Part shown: positions 1 to 13,289 of the stretch, piece by piece
Numbering within the stretch: the stretch's first letter is position 1
Layout: the number at the start of each line of letters is the position of its first letter
Origin: Okapia johnstoni
Taxonomy: Eukaryota > Chordata > Mammalia > Artiodactyla > Giraffidae
Direction of reading: 5' to 3'
NCBI GenBank assembly: GCA_024291935.2
Contig: CM044317.1
Location: 62,734,730-62,798,729 of the forward strand
DNA length: 64,000 nt
Notes under the pieces: model-generated
Told to the model about the DNA's origin: nothing
Database searches by the model: none
What the model saw: the letters and a program-made list of their open reading frames with translations, nothing else
Translations under genes and position numbers: made by a program

Positions 1-1330
1 CAGATTTTCCCTTTTTGCCCTCAGCATCCATGGGCAAGAAAGACTGTGCTCTCAAAACTGTACAATGGCCTACAGGCTGCCCCTTATTAATAAGAGTCAG
101 TTTGAAATGCCAAATACAGATGAAATATCAGCACAAGCTAATTAAAAGGCCACTCTTCAATTCTGAAAATCTAAGCGAAAATAATAATCTTTCCTACACG
201 AATTAATACAACTGAAACTGGTTATGTTCGCCAATATTCTTAGGATGAATGTACATATTCATGGACCAAGAAAGACATTTCCCATAATATCAAAATAAAC
301 AATTTGGGAGTAATTTAGCCATACCTTGTATATCAATGGTTCAGGGTAAAGCAAGACATTGCTTCTGTGAGACCATCTACAATCTGCTTCATTTCTCCCT
401 ATTTCTTACAGGTTTAATGAGCAATACTAGTTCAAATTCCAGCCTGTAAACAAAACTTTACAAAATCATTTTCAGCTAGACCCACATTCCCTCTGCCCGC
501 ACCTTCCCAAAAAAGTCATGTGGCAGAAGTATAAGCCAAAGGGAGAGAAATGAGTGAAGTCAGAGAAGTAAAGGTAGAAATGGGGGGTCACTTCAAGGAG
601 ACTTGGGGTCACTAGCTCTGAGTGAGATAGGAAATTGCTGGAGAGTTTCAAGCAGAGAAGTTATTTTAACTTTTAGGCATTTTAACAGTCACTCTGCCTT
701 CCGGGTTAGGCACAGACTATATTTAAGGCAACAGTCAAATCAGAGAGGCCAGTTAGGATGCTATCACAGTAAGCCACACTGAAAGATCAAGGTGAGTTGG
801 ACCAGATAATGGTAGAGGCTGCTGAGGTACTGATTTGTGGATATTTATTGAGGATGGAGGCATAATGACGTTCTGACTGACTAGAAGTGAAAACTGAAAG
901 GAAAATGGCAGTCAGTGATTCCAAGATATTTGGCCTGAGTGAATGGAGAGATTGCTATTGACAGAGCTGGGGAAGATGGTGGGACAGGTTCACAGGAGAA
1001 ACAGAAGCTCAATTTTTGAAATGTTGGAATGTTGGAAATGCCTGGAATTTGGAAACTTCCATGAGGATACAGTGATGTCAAGTAGATCACTGAATATACA
1101 TGCATCAGGTTGAATGAGCTGACATAGAAAATGTGGCCAGATTGAGAAGAGAATCAAAGTTAAAGGACTGAGCCCTCCTATATTTAGTGGTCAGGGAGAA
1201 GAAAAGGTGCCAGCACAAATGTCTCAGGCAGTGATGTAGCAGTAAACCAGGTGCCAGGTGAGTGGGTGTTCTTGTGATCAATTAAAAGAAGTACATCAAG
1301 GAAGGTGGAATTATCAAATGTGTTAAATAG
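1..1330. other. No gene recognised; possible ancient repeat at about 550-1130
   Basis: No supported coding sequence. The part from about 550 to 1130 reads like a very old, purine-rich interspersed repeat, but I could not assign a family. Confidence 0.3.
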
Positions 1331-1338
1331 TTGATAAG

Positions 1339-2665
1339 TTTGCATTCCCACCAACAGTGTAAGAGGGTTCCCTTTTCTCCGCACCCTCTCCAGCATTTAT
1401 TGTTTGTAGACTTTTGGATAGCAGCCATTCTGACTGGTGTGAAATGGTACCTCATTGTGGTTTTGATTTGCATTTCTCTAATAATGAGTGATGTTGAGCA
1501 TCTTTTCATGTGTTTGTTAGACATCTGTATGTCTTCTTTGGATAAAAGTCTGTTTAGTTCTTTGGCCCATATTTTGATTGGGTCGTTTATTTTTCTGGAA
1601 TTGAGCTGCAGGAGTTGCTTGTATATTTTTGAGATTAATTCTTTGTCAGTTACTTCGTTTGCTATTATTTTCTCCCACTCTGAAGGCTGTATTTTCACCT
1701 TGCATATAGTTTCCTTTGTTGTGCAAAAGCTTTTAATTTTAATTAGGTCCCATTTGTTTATTTTTGCTTTTATTTCCATTACTCTGGGAGGTGGGTCATA
1801 GAGGATCCTGCTGTGATTTATGTCAGAGAGTGTTTTGCCTGTTTTCCTCTAGGAGTTTTATAGTTTCTGGTCTTACGTTTAGATCTTTAATCCATTTTGA
1901 GTTTATTTTTGTGTATGGTGTTAGAAAGTGTTCTAGTATCATTCTTTTACAAGTGGAGATTCCTTAAAAAACTGGAAATAGAACTTCCCTATGACCCAGC
2001 AATCCCACTGCTAGGCATACACACAGAGGAAACCAGAATTGAAAGAGACACGTGTACCGCAATGTTCATCGCAGCGCTGTTTATAATAGTCAGGACATGG
2101 AAGCAACCTAGATGTCCATCAGCAGACGAATGGATAAGAAAGCTATGGTACATATACACAATGGAATATTACTCAGCCATTAAAAAGAATACATATGAAT
2201 CAGTTCTAATGAGGTGGATGAAACTGGAGCCTATTATACAGAGTGAAGTAAGCCAGAAATAAAAACACTAATATAGTATACTAACGCATATATATGGAAT
2301 TTAGAAAGATGGTAACGATAACCCTATATGCGAGACAGCAAAAGAGACACAGATGTATAGAACAGTCTTTTGGACTCTGTGGGAGAAGGCGAGGGTGGAA
2401 TGGTTTGAGAGAATAGCACTGAAACATGTATATTACCATATGTGAAACAGATGGCCAATCCAGGTTCAATGCATGAGACAGGGTGCTCAGGGCTGGTGCA
2501 CTGGGATGACCATGAGGGATGGGATGGGGAGGGAGGCGGGGGGGGCTCAGGATGGGGAACACATGTACACCCAGGGCTGATTGATGTCAATGTATGGCAA
2601 AAACCACTACAATATTGTAAAGTAATTAGCCTCCAATTAAAATAAATAAATTTAAAAAAATAGTA
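1339..2665 (+). mobile_element. L1 LINE, 5'-inverted (twin-primed) insertion
   Basis: Positions 1339-1951 are L1 ORF2 sequence in antisense; its minus-strand reading gives recognisable ORF2 text such as [13 protein letters not shown] and [12 protein letters not shown]. From about 1952 the element runs in sense ([19 protein letters not shown], then WYIYTMEYYSAIKKN), through the L1 3' UTR to an A-rich tail at about 2637-2660. The inverted block ends in L1 only some 25-30 bases before the sense block begins, so the two are adjacent parts of one element. A short TSD, ttgataag, is at 1331-1338 and 2666-2673. Confidence 0.85.
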
Positions 2666-3170
2666 TTGATAAGATAACTAACATAAGGACTAAGACCTGA
2701 CCAATGGACTTTCAGTGTGGAGTTTTCTTGGAGACCTTTAATAAGAGCAGCTTCCTGAGCAATAAAAGTCTAACTGCAGTTAGTTCAAGGAAGAATCAGT
2801 CAGCAAAATCCAGTTTGGGAAGAAAAAGAAATACATGGCAAGGAATAGACATACAAGAGGAATCCATGTTAATAGATATTAAAAGAGATAAACCAATTGT
2901 AATGTGTGGGCTTTAAATGGATTGATGAACAAATCACAAAGTAAATCCACAAAAATTTAGATTCAAAGTATTAAAAATACATTTATAAAATTGTGGGAAG
3001 TTTCACATTAACAGGGTAGTTGATGATATTAGGGTTATTTTATATTTCTAGGAGCGATCATTATATTGTAATTATGTTTGGTTTCTTGTTTCTTAAAAGT
3101 ATTTTGTGTATTATATTTCAGAGATAGCTACAAAAGAATTTATGGATAGAATTATATGATGCTTACTGTG

Positions 3171-3417
3171 TGCATGCTAAGTCACTTCAGTCATGTCCCA
3201 CTCTTTGCGACCCCATAGACTGTAGCTCACCAGGCTCCTCTGTCCATGGGACTCTCCAGGCAAGAATACTGGAGTGGGTTGCCATTTCCTCCTCCAGGGG
3301 ATCTTCCTGACCCAGAGACTGAACCTGCGTCTCCTGTGGCTCCTGCATTGTAGGCAGATTCTTTTTTTTTTTTTTTTGTAGGCAGATTCTTTACCACTTG
3401 AGCCACCAGGGAAGCCT
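3171..3417 (-). mobile_element. Bov-tA SINE with internal poly(T) insertion
   Basis: Typical antisense Bov-tA: 3' part near 3180-3290, tRNA-like head near 3300-3417 ending in agccaccagggaagcc. The head is interrupted by a run of about 16 T flanked by two copies of gtaggcagattct (3350-3362 and 3378-3390); see findings. Confidence 0.9.
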
Positions 3418-5941
3418 AGTATTTGCTTCAAAATAACCCATTGGTAGGGTGGGAGTAGGAGCTGGAAGAAGGATTATCAAGAAATTTGTTGAAGCTGAGT
3501 GATGAGATGACGTGGGATACAGTTTTCTACAGTTTTGTACATGTTTAAAAATTTCTATGTAAAAACATTTAAAGTAGGAGCATGGTAGAGAGAGAGCAAA
3601 AGAAAAAGACTCCAAGTAAAGGCAACTTTTTCCAAAGTATGCTGTATAGGAGAGGAGATTAATGTGCAATAGCCAGAGGGGGAGAGGAGTGAAGGGTTGT
3701 TTTTAAGATTTAAGAATGTTGATTTTATTTGCTTGCTGCTGCATGGCCTTCCAAGAGGAAATTAGTTCTGAAAGATAATTTAATTCTTTACTAACTGGGA
3801 TGTAAATTATAGCGGTGAACTTAAGAGAGGTCAAGAATTTTTATAAGAAATCAATATCCACAGATCCAATTTCAGTTGAACCTACAGAATGCTAAAGATT
3901 CAAGCACATTCTAAACTTGCTAATTCTTTTCCAATATGCCCACAGCCATTATTCACTTCTATCCATTCACCAAAAACATACTGTCAGAAACCTTCTACCT
4001 AATAACATTGATTGAAAATTCAGTTTCCAAGTTATAATCTGCTAACATATTTGGTTAGCCAAGTATTATGCATGATAGTTAATTCATTTGAATTAAACAT
4101 AACTAAAGACTGAATCAAAAATGGTAGAAGCAAGAGAAATTGTCATTTAAATTGTGTAGCCACTCTTTACAATCAAGCTCTCCAACTCATTGACCTCTTG
4201 ATAGAGCTATTATTAAAAATTTTCCTGAATACTCCACAGTACTGACTTTGTTTTCAATATCGGTGGCTAAACTAACAGGTAATGAGTTTTTGTGTTGCAA
4301 CAACTTTTCACAAATAAATAGTGAGCAGGTGAATGTCTGTTTCTATGGTTTCTGTTTACAATAGAGAAGAACATGCACAATGATTGTTTGACATGTTACT
4401 TTCCTCTGTCATAGAAATTTAAGTATTGCCTTCTTATCCTCTCCTTCATCTCTTCCATCTTATCTTCATTCCATTTTCTTTCTCTTCATCTCACTCTCTT
4501 TCTCAATGACCACTACCTCTAGGTTCCATAAAACATGATTTCATTTCAATTTTTTATCCTAGGAAAAGTGTCTGTACAAAAAAAGGGACACGCAGTAGGA
4601 GATCCATCTGCCTTTTTTTAATAAGTTTGTCTTACAAAATACTTGGTCTCTAATATAGATCTGCAATTTAAGAGGTAATAACAGGTACTTTCTTTGCTTG
4701 GACAAAGCTTCTCTCATGACAAATCCTCCAGTGATAAGACTAGTTTGCTCCCCTCTTTCCGCAGGGACTAAGATCCAGCAGATAAGGTAAGCTCCAGGAA
4801 TGCAGTAACCTTGCCAATTACTTGGGTTACATTTAGCAAATATACTTACTTTCTGCTGGATCAAACTAAACCATATGTTATTTATACTTCTATCTTTTTT
4901 TTACAATGGCCCAAAACTATAGCAACCACAAGTTTCTGACATATGCCGAATGAATAAGAACATAGGTTTGAAAAACAACTTGGGATCACTCTTCTCACAA
5001 TATCCTCTGTACAAAACTAAATCACTAAGCGTGTTCAGTGACCTCCATCAGCTGCAACAATGCAGTTAGAATGCTAAAACAAAATGCTTTCTAAATATTT
5101 TATATTCCCAGAACTGTTGAGCAAAAATTCCTGGGAGATGTTCTTGCTTTGCATTTGAAGATTAGCTTCTATTAAGTTAATTTCAAAGACAAATAAACTG
5201 AAAAAGTTCCAGAAAGGAAAAAAAAATACTATTTTGTCCATTATATAAGTGAAATAGCTTTACAAGATAAATATGAGTCTTCTTAACTGCAAATGTAAAT
5301 GTATAGATAAGGTGAACAAAGTAAATGAAAAGTGAAAAGTCATCATTGGAACTGTGCACACTCTTATGTAAACCTTACCTGATAAATATTCAACCGTCTA
5401 TTCTTTTAAATCCTCACAAGGAGATTTCATAGTCTATATATGAACATGTCATCAGAACAATAGTGGTTTTACTATTATGAACATAGTATTTGTTTGACTA
5501 TTAAATCAGCAAACAAATCTTTCTTGTTTGCCTAAATGGAGAATGTCAGACTTTCTCTGTGACACCTTCTCAATCAGTGGGAATGAGCAAGGCTACTAAT
5601 CCCTCTAAGTCCCTGCAGAAGTCTTCTGTTTTACTACTTTGCCCATACAGCCAATTTTCCATCAGTGAATGCAAAAGACTTATATCACTATCAAGTTGCT
5701 TTGACCCAAACTGCCCACAGTCCAGGCAGGAGGTCAGTTCATTCTGAAGTCAATCACTTCGTTTCATTCTTAGTGCAATGAATATTTTTGTGGGTTCTTT
5801 TCTTTTTACATTGTGAAAGATGATCAGCACTAAAATGTAACATATCATTTGGATAGTAGAAAAAGGTAGAATGAGAAAAGGTAGAAGAAAAGGACGTAAC
5901 TCACTTTCAGCGACAATGATTAGCATTTTATTTTCTTCAAT
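3418..5941. other. FRK intronic sequence, no recognised element
   Basis: AT-rich, no convincing open frame, no repeat I can name. Short open frames here lack family features. Confidence 0.5.
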
Positions 5942-5953
5942 ATAGGACCTAAC

Positions 5954-6223
5954 CGGAGAAGGCAATGGCACCCCACTCCAGTACTCTTGCCTGGAAAATC
6001 CCATGGACAGAGGAGCCTGGTGGGCTACAGTCCATGGGGTCGCTAAGAGTTGGACACGACTAAGCGACTTCACTTTCACTTTTCACTTTCATGCGTTGGA
6101 GAAGGAAATGGCAACCCACTCCAGTGTTCTTGCCTGGAGAATCCCAGGGACGGGGGAGCCTGGTGGGCTGCCGTCTCTGGGGTTGCACAGAGTCAGACAC
6201 AACTGAAGCGACTTAGCAGCAGC
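5954..6223 (+). mobile_element. Bov-A2 SINE (dimeric)
   Basis: Two tandem Bov-A monomers, the first from ggagaaggcaatggcacccc and the second from ggagaaggaaatggcaaccc, ending in the agcagcag tail. Flanked by TSDs ataggacctaac (5942-5953) and ataggacccaac (6224-6235), one mismatch. Confidence 0.92.
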
Positions 6224-6607
6224 ATAGGACCCAACAGAAAGCCTGCCTTTGAAAAGTTACATCTGGTTATAGTCTCCTTAGTATAAACACATGTAACACA
6301 AATGCAAAAACTCCAGGGATATTTTTTCATACAGTTAACATACTATAAGCCTAGAATTATGGACTTCCATTCTTAGCATGGAGATGCTAAGTATCCTGAT
6401 CAGTCTTTCCTCAACTACAAACCAAGCCACGCTATTGTGTGTCTACTAGTCAGTCCCCTTTCTCATTCTCTCTAATCCCTCACATACTCTCACTTCGTTT
6501 TTCTTAAACATCAGTTTTACTTTATATTCTTTTATTTTAGCTTATGAGATCTTCAGTTTGTTCCTTACATCTTTTATTCTGATGGGGTTTGTTAAAAATT
6601 CATCTGC

Positions 6608-6697
6608 TTTTTCTGAGTCCCTTTGCTGTTCTAACTGAAAACTGTCACAACATTGTTTATTAATTGGCTATACCCCAATGTAAAATAAAAAGTTAAA
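6608..6697 (+). mobile_element. Very short 5'-truncated L1 3' end
   Basis: About 50 bases match the ruminant L1 terminus (acaacattgt ... ccaatgtaaaataaaa). The insert is flanked by identical 14-bp copies of aaaaattcatctgc (6594-6607 and 6698-6711), which sets the boundaries. Confidence 0.7.
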
Positions 6698-6711
6698 AAA
6701 AATTCATCTGC

Positions 6712-9256
6712 CTTTTTATTCACATTTTAAACCACTGTGTGCCTTCCTTCCCTTTTGTTCTTGGCGTTTTGTGTGTTTCTCCTCTAACGCATGTGGGCCT
6801 CACAGAAGGCTAAAGCCTAGGGTGAGGGCACTTTTCTGCCTTGCCCTACGGATCAAGAGATATGCAGAATGAATCCTACACACATGCACAAACACACTGA
6901 CTGCTATCCTGGAAACAAGGAGAAAGGGCCGGGAGGTTGCGTCAAATTCTCCAGCAGACAAAGATATGTGCCCCTGATTGAAATTGAAAAGAAATGAAAC
7001 AAACAAGTTTGAGGCAAGAGAGACAGCACCAACTAGTGTCAGAACCAGAAAAGCAAAGTTGGAGCAAGGTAAGGGAGCGGTGAGGTAGGTGTTTGGCCAA
7101 GTCTTGAATTGTATTCCATCAAGCAACCTGTTAGTTTGGCTTAGAAATTAGTCTCTCAACAAAGCTCAAAAAAATGACAGTTTTTTTTAAGTACTCTTTA
7201 ATTAGTAAGTAGATTAAGACATAAAATTATTTCTTTATAATTCGAGACCCTAAAACATTAAACATGTCTAGACCTATACAGACCCCTACAAAACTCAATA
7301 TATGTTCTTGAGAGTGGAAATAAAAAAAGAATTCAAAAACAGAAAGAGAGAGAAGGAAGAAAATAAGCTAGACTTAAGGTCAAATCCAATTATTATGAAC
7401 ATGCATTTAACTGGACTCTGAGCTTCCTCGTAGCTAAGAATAAAAATGTGATGTGTAATAAATTAAGGATTTACTATCTGCTATAAGGAAGTAAATCAAT
7501 TTCTCAAGAGAAACAAACTATGTGTGCTAATTTAATGGCAGGTTTTTATATTTTTAAAACATGATTCCTTTTAGAACATGATAAAATCTATAACACCTTA
7601 TCCTAAAAAATGCACAAATATATATCACACAAATTTTATCGGCCATTTCAGAGGGCTCATGAACTCTCTCAGGCCCCTCTCTGGAACCTTTAGGAGTCTA
7701 GAGTCTATAGGTTAAGAATTATTGTCACCGGAATTTGGAGAAGGGGTATCTCAAAAGTCATAGTAGATAATGACAAAGGTAATTGCAAAAGCTCTATTTT
7801 TAGGTCTTTTTTATATTAGGAGGACAATATTAAAGAATAATTCAGTGAAAACCATATTGTAAGAAAGGCAGAGTCATGAACAATATAAGATTAATCACAA
7901 TATGTACATGTGACCTTTTGGCCAGCATATTTGTTACCTCTAATTTTCATGATTGATGCATGAAAATCACTCTTCTACTCATTTCTTTAAATGTTCAACA
8001 GAAGCATAGAATCTACAATACTCAGATAAGCAAATCCAACAGCTGTTTGTCATTCCCTTATCTTATTTTATAGTTTACTAACATATATGCTCAAACAATA
8101 TATTATTTGGTTTTATTTGTAGACTTCAGAAAATAGGATCATATTATATGCAATCTCTTAAAATTTTCTTTCCACTCAACATTATACTTTGAAAACATAC
8201 CCATGATGTTGCATGCCTCTCAATTCATCATTTTCACTAATGTATAATATTTCATTGAATAAATAAACTATAGTTTATCCCTCTCTTATAATGCACATTT
8301 GGATTGATTCCAGTCTTTCACTATTAGAAATTGAATTGCTATCTACATTTCCAAGGAAAAGGTTAAATTTACCATGGAGAAGGGGGAGGGGAAGAACTCA
8401 TAGATTATTTGTTAGTAACAGTCAAGGTCATGAGCTAGCTGGTTAAATGGATGTTCATTATTCATCATACTTTAAATCTTACCTTAAGTTTCACACATTC
8501 TTTTGTATGTATAAAATGTGTTTTTTAAATAGAACTTTTTAAAAGCCATTGGTAAACTGGAATATTTTGTAATATTAAAGTTTTCATAAAGTGGGCCATG
8601 ATGCTTTAAAAGCTATCGGTGCTTTCACTAAACACCAACACTATTATAAGAGAAAAATCATCTATTGAGATCCTTTGATGTCCATTAATTCTCATGTAAC
8701 TATTTCACTTTCTACCATTTTACCAGGACCTACAAAATCAATAGCATGACTTGTCATTTTCCTAAACTACTGCTTGTTAAAGTAAAGTTTTTGATAAGAG
8801 CTAGTACAGAGTTCAGAGTGATTCAGCATCAAAACCAATGTGTGCCTATAAATTATTGCATAACACAGATACAAGAAACTGAATCATTTTTGTACTGTTT
8901 TTATCTGAAACATTATTCTATTCTCTCTATGATAATAGCCAGAAGTTAAACCAGGAGTATCCTATAACTATAGTATATAATAGAAGATAATCAGGGCTTA
9001 CCTAACAGACTCCCTATTTGTCTTCTAAGAAAATGCAAAGAGGACTATATATTGCCTTTTTATTCTGCAACAGGTGTATCTGAGTTCATTCTTTTTATTT
9101 TGTAAAATAGTACTACAACTATACCATAAAAAAGAAAGATTAAAAATGCAGATGAAGATATATAATAAAGAATGAAGTATTTTTAAAGAGCTTTTAAAGT
9201 GACTAAGTATTTCCAAGTAAGTGTTGATCATCAAGCCTATTTAATATACAAATCTT
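6712..9256. other. FRK intronic sequence; possible old L1 3' fragment near 8135-8345
   Basis: No coding exon recognised. The segment at about 8135-8345 resembles a decayed L1 3' UTR in antisense; the rest is AT-rich and unassigned. Confidence 0.35.
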
Positions 9257-9772
9257 CCTAGACTTAGGATGGGGGTTATGTCTTAATAAACATCATAAGT
9301 TGAAAATATTGTAAGTCAAAAATTCATTTATTACACTTAATTTTCTGAACATCATAGCTTAGCAAAGCCTACATTTTATGTGCTCACAACACTTATATCA
9401 GTCTACAGTTGAGGAAAATCAACTAATATAAGGCTATTTCATAATATAGTGATGAATAGCTCATGTAATTTATTGAATAATGTACTGAAAGTGAAAAACA
9501 GGTGGGAGTATGGATACAGGATGATTTTAAGAGTATGGATTGTTTAAAAACTCACCATTGCATGGCTGACTGGGAACAAAGGTTCACTGCCTCAGTCCAA
9601 CATCATGAGTGAGCATAGGACGCTGTAATGCTAGCCCAGGAAAAGGTCAAAATTCAAAACTTCAAATACAAAATTCAAATTATGATTTCTGCTGAATGCA
9701 GATTGGTTTCACACCATCATAAAGTTGAAAAATCGTTAAGTCAAACCATTGAAAGTTAGGGACCATCTGTAT
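9257..9772. mobile_element. Tigger-type DNA transposon fossil (non-autonomous)
   Basis: The ends are imperfect inverted repeats: the left begins near gacttaggatggggg with cataagttgaaaatattgtaagtc, and the right carries cataaagttgaaaaatcgttaagtc and gggaccatctgta. The interior matches the remembered Tigger-like consensus, for example ctcatgtaatttattgaat. No transposase is left. Confidence 0.7.
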
Positions 9773-10577
9773 TTTCCTATATGTTTCTTTTCCTTCACAG
9801 ACAAACTTCTTTAAAAGTTATTTATGTATTTGCTGCTTCTACTTTAAGACCTTGAACTAAGCTCAGTCTTTTCACATGACCCTAAAACTTGACTGTATAG
9901 CACCCAAGAGAAAATTCTTTAATTTTTCCAACAATTTTGGGAAGCCCCAATTGCACTAAAGCTGAACCCTTTATTTATCCTCATTCTGCCTTAACTTCCA
10001 AATCCAAATATCTAACTCACCGAAGGATGTTGCAAAGCTACCAACACTGATGCCCTAAAGAGGGTGAAACTTTTGGAAAATCCCAACCAAACATAGTCCT
10101 TAAGACCCTGCATACTCTGCTCAGAGATGGGGGCAACTAAGTTCCACTGCCTCTTTTGATGTTGTCTTTCCTCAGCTCTGATTCTCAGAATGGACCCAAG
10201 TCCCATGAGTAGAGCCCTATCATACAAAACTTCTACGGCTCAACCCAGCCTACACCTCCCAGTGCAGAGTCCCAGTCAGAACATGAAGTTCCTTGTTATA
10301 ACTCACTTAACACTCTTCACTGTGTGATATCATCCATAACTACATGATAAAACTGCTTTTTAGTGTCACCAGTAATCTTCCAGTAAATTTAATGGTCTTT
10401 ACCTCTTCCTTATTACTCTGACCTTTGTTTAGCATTTGACCCAAAACCCCCTTCTTGACATTCCATTTTCTTATTTTGAAAAGATGCTGTTTGTTTTTCT
10501 TCTACTTTTTGAATTCTTCACTGTTTCCTTCAGGAGCTCTTCTTCCCAGCATTAGTTAGGTTTTGCTTTCTAACAGC
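9773..10577. other. FRK intronic sequence, no recognised element
   Basis: No repeat or exon I can support. A minus-strand open frame of 71 codons at 10012-10227 has no family features. Confidence 0.4.
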
Positions 10578-10940
10578 TAGTCTTCCCTCCTTATTGGAGG
10601 GTGTTGGTTCCAGAATACCAATATCTGTGGATGCTCAAGTCCCCTATATTTATAAAATCAGGTATTATTTGCATACCACCTACACATATCCTTTAGAGAT
10701 ACTTTAAATCATCTCTGGATTGTTTATAATACCTAATACAACATAAATGCTATGTAAACTGTTGCCAACATGTGACAAATTCAAGTTTCATTTTTTGGAA
10801 CTTTTTTTCCAAATATTTTCTATCATATTTAGTTGAATCAGTTCAGTTCAGTTCAGTCACTCAGTCATGTCCAACTCTTTGCGACCCCAATACACAGATA
10901 TAAAACCTACAGATATGAAGAGCTGACTGTATTTGGTTAA
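10578..10940. mobile_element. MER2/Tigger-like DNA transposon fossil, interrupted
   Basis: The left end (tggttccagaataccaatatctgtggatgctcaag, in part) and the right end (acctacagatatgaagagctgactg) match the two ends of a MER2-like element from memory. It is split by a BovB-type tail at 10838-10890. Confidence 0.65.
10838..10890 (-). mobile_element. 53-bp BovB/Bov-A 3'-terminal fragment
   Basis: Antisense cagttcag repeats followed by tcatgtccaactctttgcg. This is the extreme 3' end of a BovB or related SINE inserted in the MER2-like element; no clear TSD. Confidence 0.75.
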
Positions 10941-12574
10941 CTCAGGAATCTAAAAGTGAGCAATTTGGAGTGAGTTCTACTGATCCTAGCTGGGCTTGAT
11001 CATGAGTCTCCACTCAGCTTGTGAGTCACCTGGGACAAACAGGGCCTCTCTTCACATAGTCTTCCATCCTCCAGGAGGTTGCTTGAGCTTTTTCATAGAA
11101 GTTGCAGAACTCCAAGAGCAATAAGAAAGCAAGCCCCAATGTGTAAGCCCTTTTCAATCTCTATTTTTTTCACGTTTATAATTGTTCCACTGGACAAAGC
11201 AAGTTTCTTGGCCAACTGAGAGTTTGGATGGGAGGAGATTACCCAAGAGTGTATAACAGGGAGGTGTGAACAACAGAGTTATTATTATAATCTACTCACC
11301 ACGTCTACTCACCTAAACTATGGGCATTTCTAAAGAGTTAATCTTTGACTCCTTCTGTTACTGAGCCTCTCACACTATGGTTCTGAAATCTACAATGCCC
11401 TGCAGTTCTCATATTCCTGTAACATCTATAACACCTAGGAGTGAATGCCTTCAAAAATCTACCATTATAAAATAGTCCTCTTTTTGCCCATCTTTTTGTA
11501 TTTCTACATTTCTCCGGGACATTTTCACTGAGATGACTCATTAGTACTTCACATTCAACATTTCTAAAAGTGAATGTATTGTCTTTTTTTCTGTTTCGAC
11601 CATGCCCCCAATAAAAAAAGGACTTTATGAAATGTATATTTCTCTTAATATTTCACGTGGTCTCAAAAAACGTATTTTTAAATCCTCTCTAATTTTCTTC
11701 TTCTACATCTAATTACTAGTTTTGCCTCTAGTATTTACCAGATAAGAATGCTGTTGCATTTACTTAAATCTGAGTTTCAGTTTTCTTGTCTTAAAAGCAG
11801 TGATAAAAAAACTTGCCTTGCAGGACTATTCAAAGATTAAATTAGCTCACGTATACAGTTTTGTGTGTTCAGCACATCAAAGGAACTTAAAAATGTTAAT
11901 TATTTCTCTTCCCCTAAGTCCTCTTGATTCTTAATTCATGAAATTGCTATATTCCTACTCTTCCTTTTTTAACAGTATCACAATTAGAAATTAAACCCTG
12001 ATAAACTCATGCTGGAGACATTGGGTACAGCTTCTCTATCACCACCTAGCCTCTCTCTTCTCCATTTTATTTCCACATCATAACTGTCTTTTCAAAGCAT
12101 GACTTTCCATCTGTTTCTTATCAGACAAAACCCAAACTCTTTAACCTGGCACACATGGTCTTTTCAAAAACCTTGTCCCAACCTCTTTTTCCAGATTTAT
12201 TTCTCATAGCTCTCTCCATAAATACTTCAGTTAAATTATACAACTTCCCATTTCCTGAATATACTTCTACTTCCCTTCCCCCATGTTCAACAATTTGTAC
12301 TGAATTGTCTCATGGATAAGCATTGAGTAAAATTGAATCAGACAGTGCTTCTACTACAGGGAATTTACGATTTCAAGATGCAGTAGAGAGTCTCACCTCC
12401 TGGAGTGAACAATAATAAATTGTTCTGGAGTACAGACATTGTCTTAAACAGTTTTCCAGTCATGATGCAGGAAATGTAAGTATCCTGCCCTCTAAGACTT
12501 CACAGTCTCATATGAAAGACAGAAGTTATGCAACTAGCCATTATATGATAAAAGTAGAGACTCCAGAGGCAGGA
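10941..12574. other. FRK intronic sequence with decayed MIR and L2 fragments
   Basis: A probable MIR (plus) lies near 11764-11905 and a probable L2 3' fragment near 12105-12250. The remainder is unassigned, with no exon recognised. Confidence 0.4.
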
Positions 12575-12664
12575 TGGAGGCAGGCAAATCTCAGTTTCAT
12601 CATTTATTAGCTGTGTAGCTTTGAGCAGTTTGCTTAAATTCTCTTAGCTTCGATTTCCTCATCT
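12575..12664 (+). mobile_element. MIR SINE fragment
   Basis: Contains the MIR core: ttagctgtgtagctttgag, then tcctcatctgtgaaa. It abuts an antisense Bov-tA. Confidence 0.65.
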
Positions 12665-12860
12665 GTGAAATTTCTCAGTCATTTCCGATTCTTTAAGACT
12701 ATAGCTGGCTGGCCTCCTCTGTCCATGGAATTCTCCAGGCAGGAATACTGGAGTGGTTTGCCATTCCTTTCTCCAGGGGATCTTCCTGATCCACGGATCA
12801 AACCCAGGTCTCCTGCATTGCAGGCAGATTCTTTACCTTCTGAGCCACCAGGGAAAGTAA
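12665..12860 (-). mobile_element. Bov-tA SINE
   Basis: Antisense Bov-tA ending in agccaccagggaaa; 3' part tccatggaattctccaggc. Confidence 0.9.
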
Positions 12861-12967
12861 CTACCTCAGCAGGTTGTAATATATAAGGTAATACAAGTGC
12901 AATTATTTTGTATTTTTTGAGTAGCATAATGATAAAATCTCAATAAATACCAGTTGTTATTTATTAT

Positions 12968-13098
12968 TCTGGAGGAGGGCGTGGCACCCCACTTCGTTAT
13001 TCTGGTCTGGAGAATCCCATGGACAGAAAAGTGTGTGGGGACTACAGTCCATAGGGTCACAAAGAGTTGGACACAACTGAAGAGACTTAGCATGCACA
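12968..13098 (+). mobile_element. Bov-A monomer SINE
   Basis: Single Bov-A unit (ggaggagggcgtggcacccc to gttggacacaactgaagag), lacking the tRNA-like head. Confidence 0.85.
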
Positions 13099-13289
13099 TT
13101 ATTTATTATTGTTCTACTAACAAGATATACAAAATTATGGGGAAAACAAGCTGTGAATTATTTCTATAAAGGTTAGAAAAAGACTCTTGGAAGGGGGTCA
13201 TGACAGCGGAACCCTGAAAGAAAGTTGTGATTTTCCCCAAACCAATTAATCTCTTCTACCTCTGCACATATTCATCCATGTATTTGTTT

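Noticed and set aside
1331..1801. 156-codon plus-strand open frame
   Set aside because: It is the antisense of L1 ORF2; the minus-strand reading is the recognisable L1 protein.
5750..6286. Several overlapping open frames
   Set aside because: They fall in the Bov-A2 SINE, which produces stereotyped frames such as SRQEYWSGVP in every copy.
6800..7126. 108-codon minus-strand open frame
   Set aside because: No family resemblance, no splice or promoter context; compatible with chance in intronic DNA.
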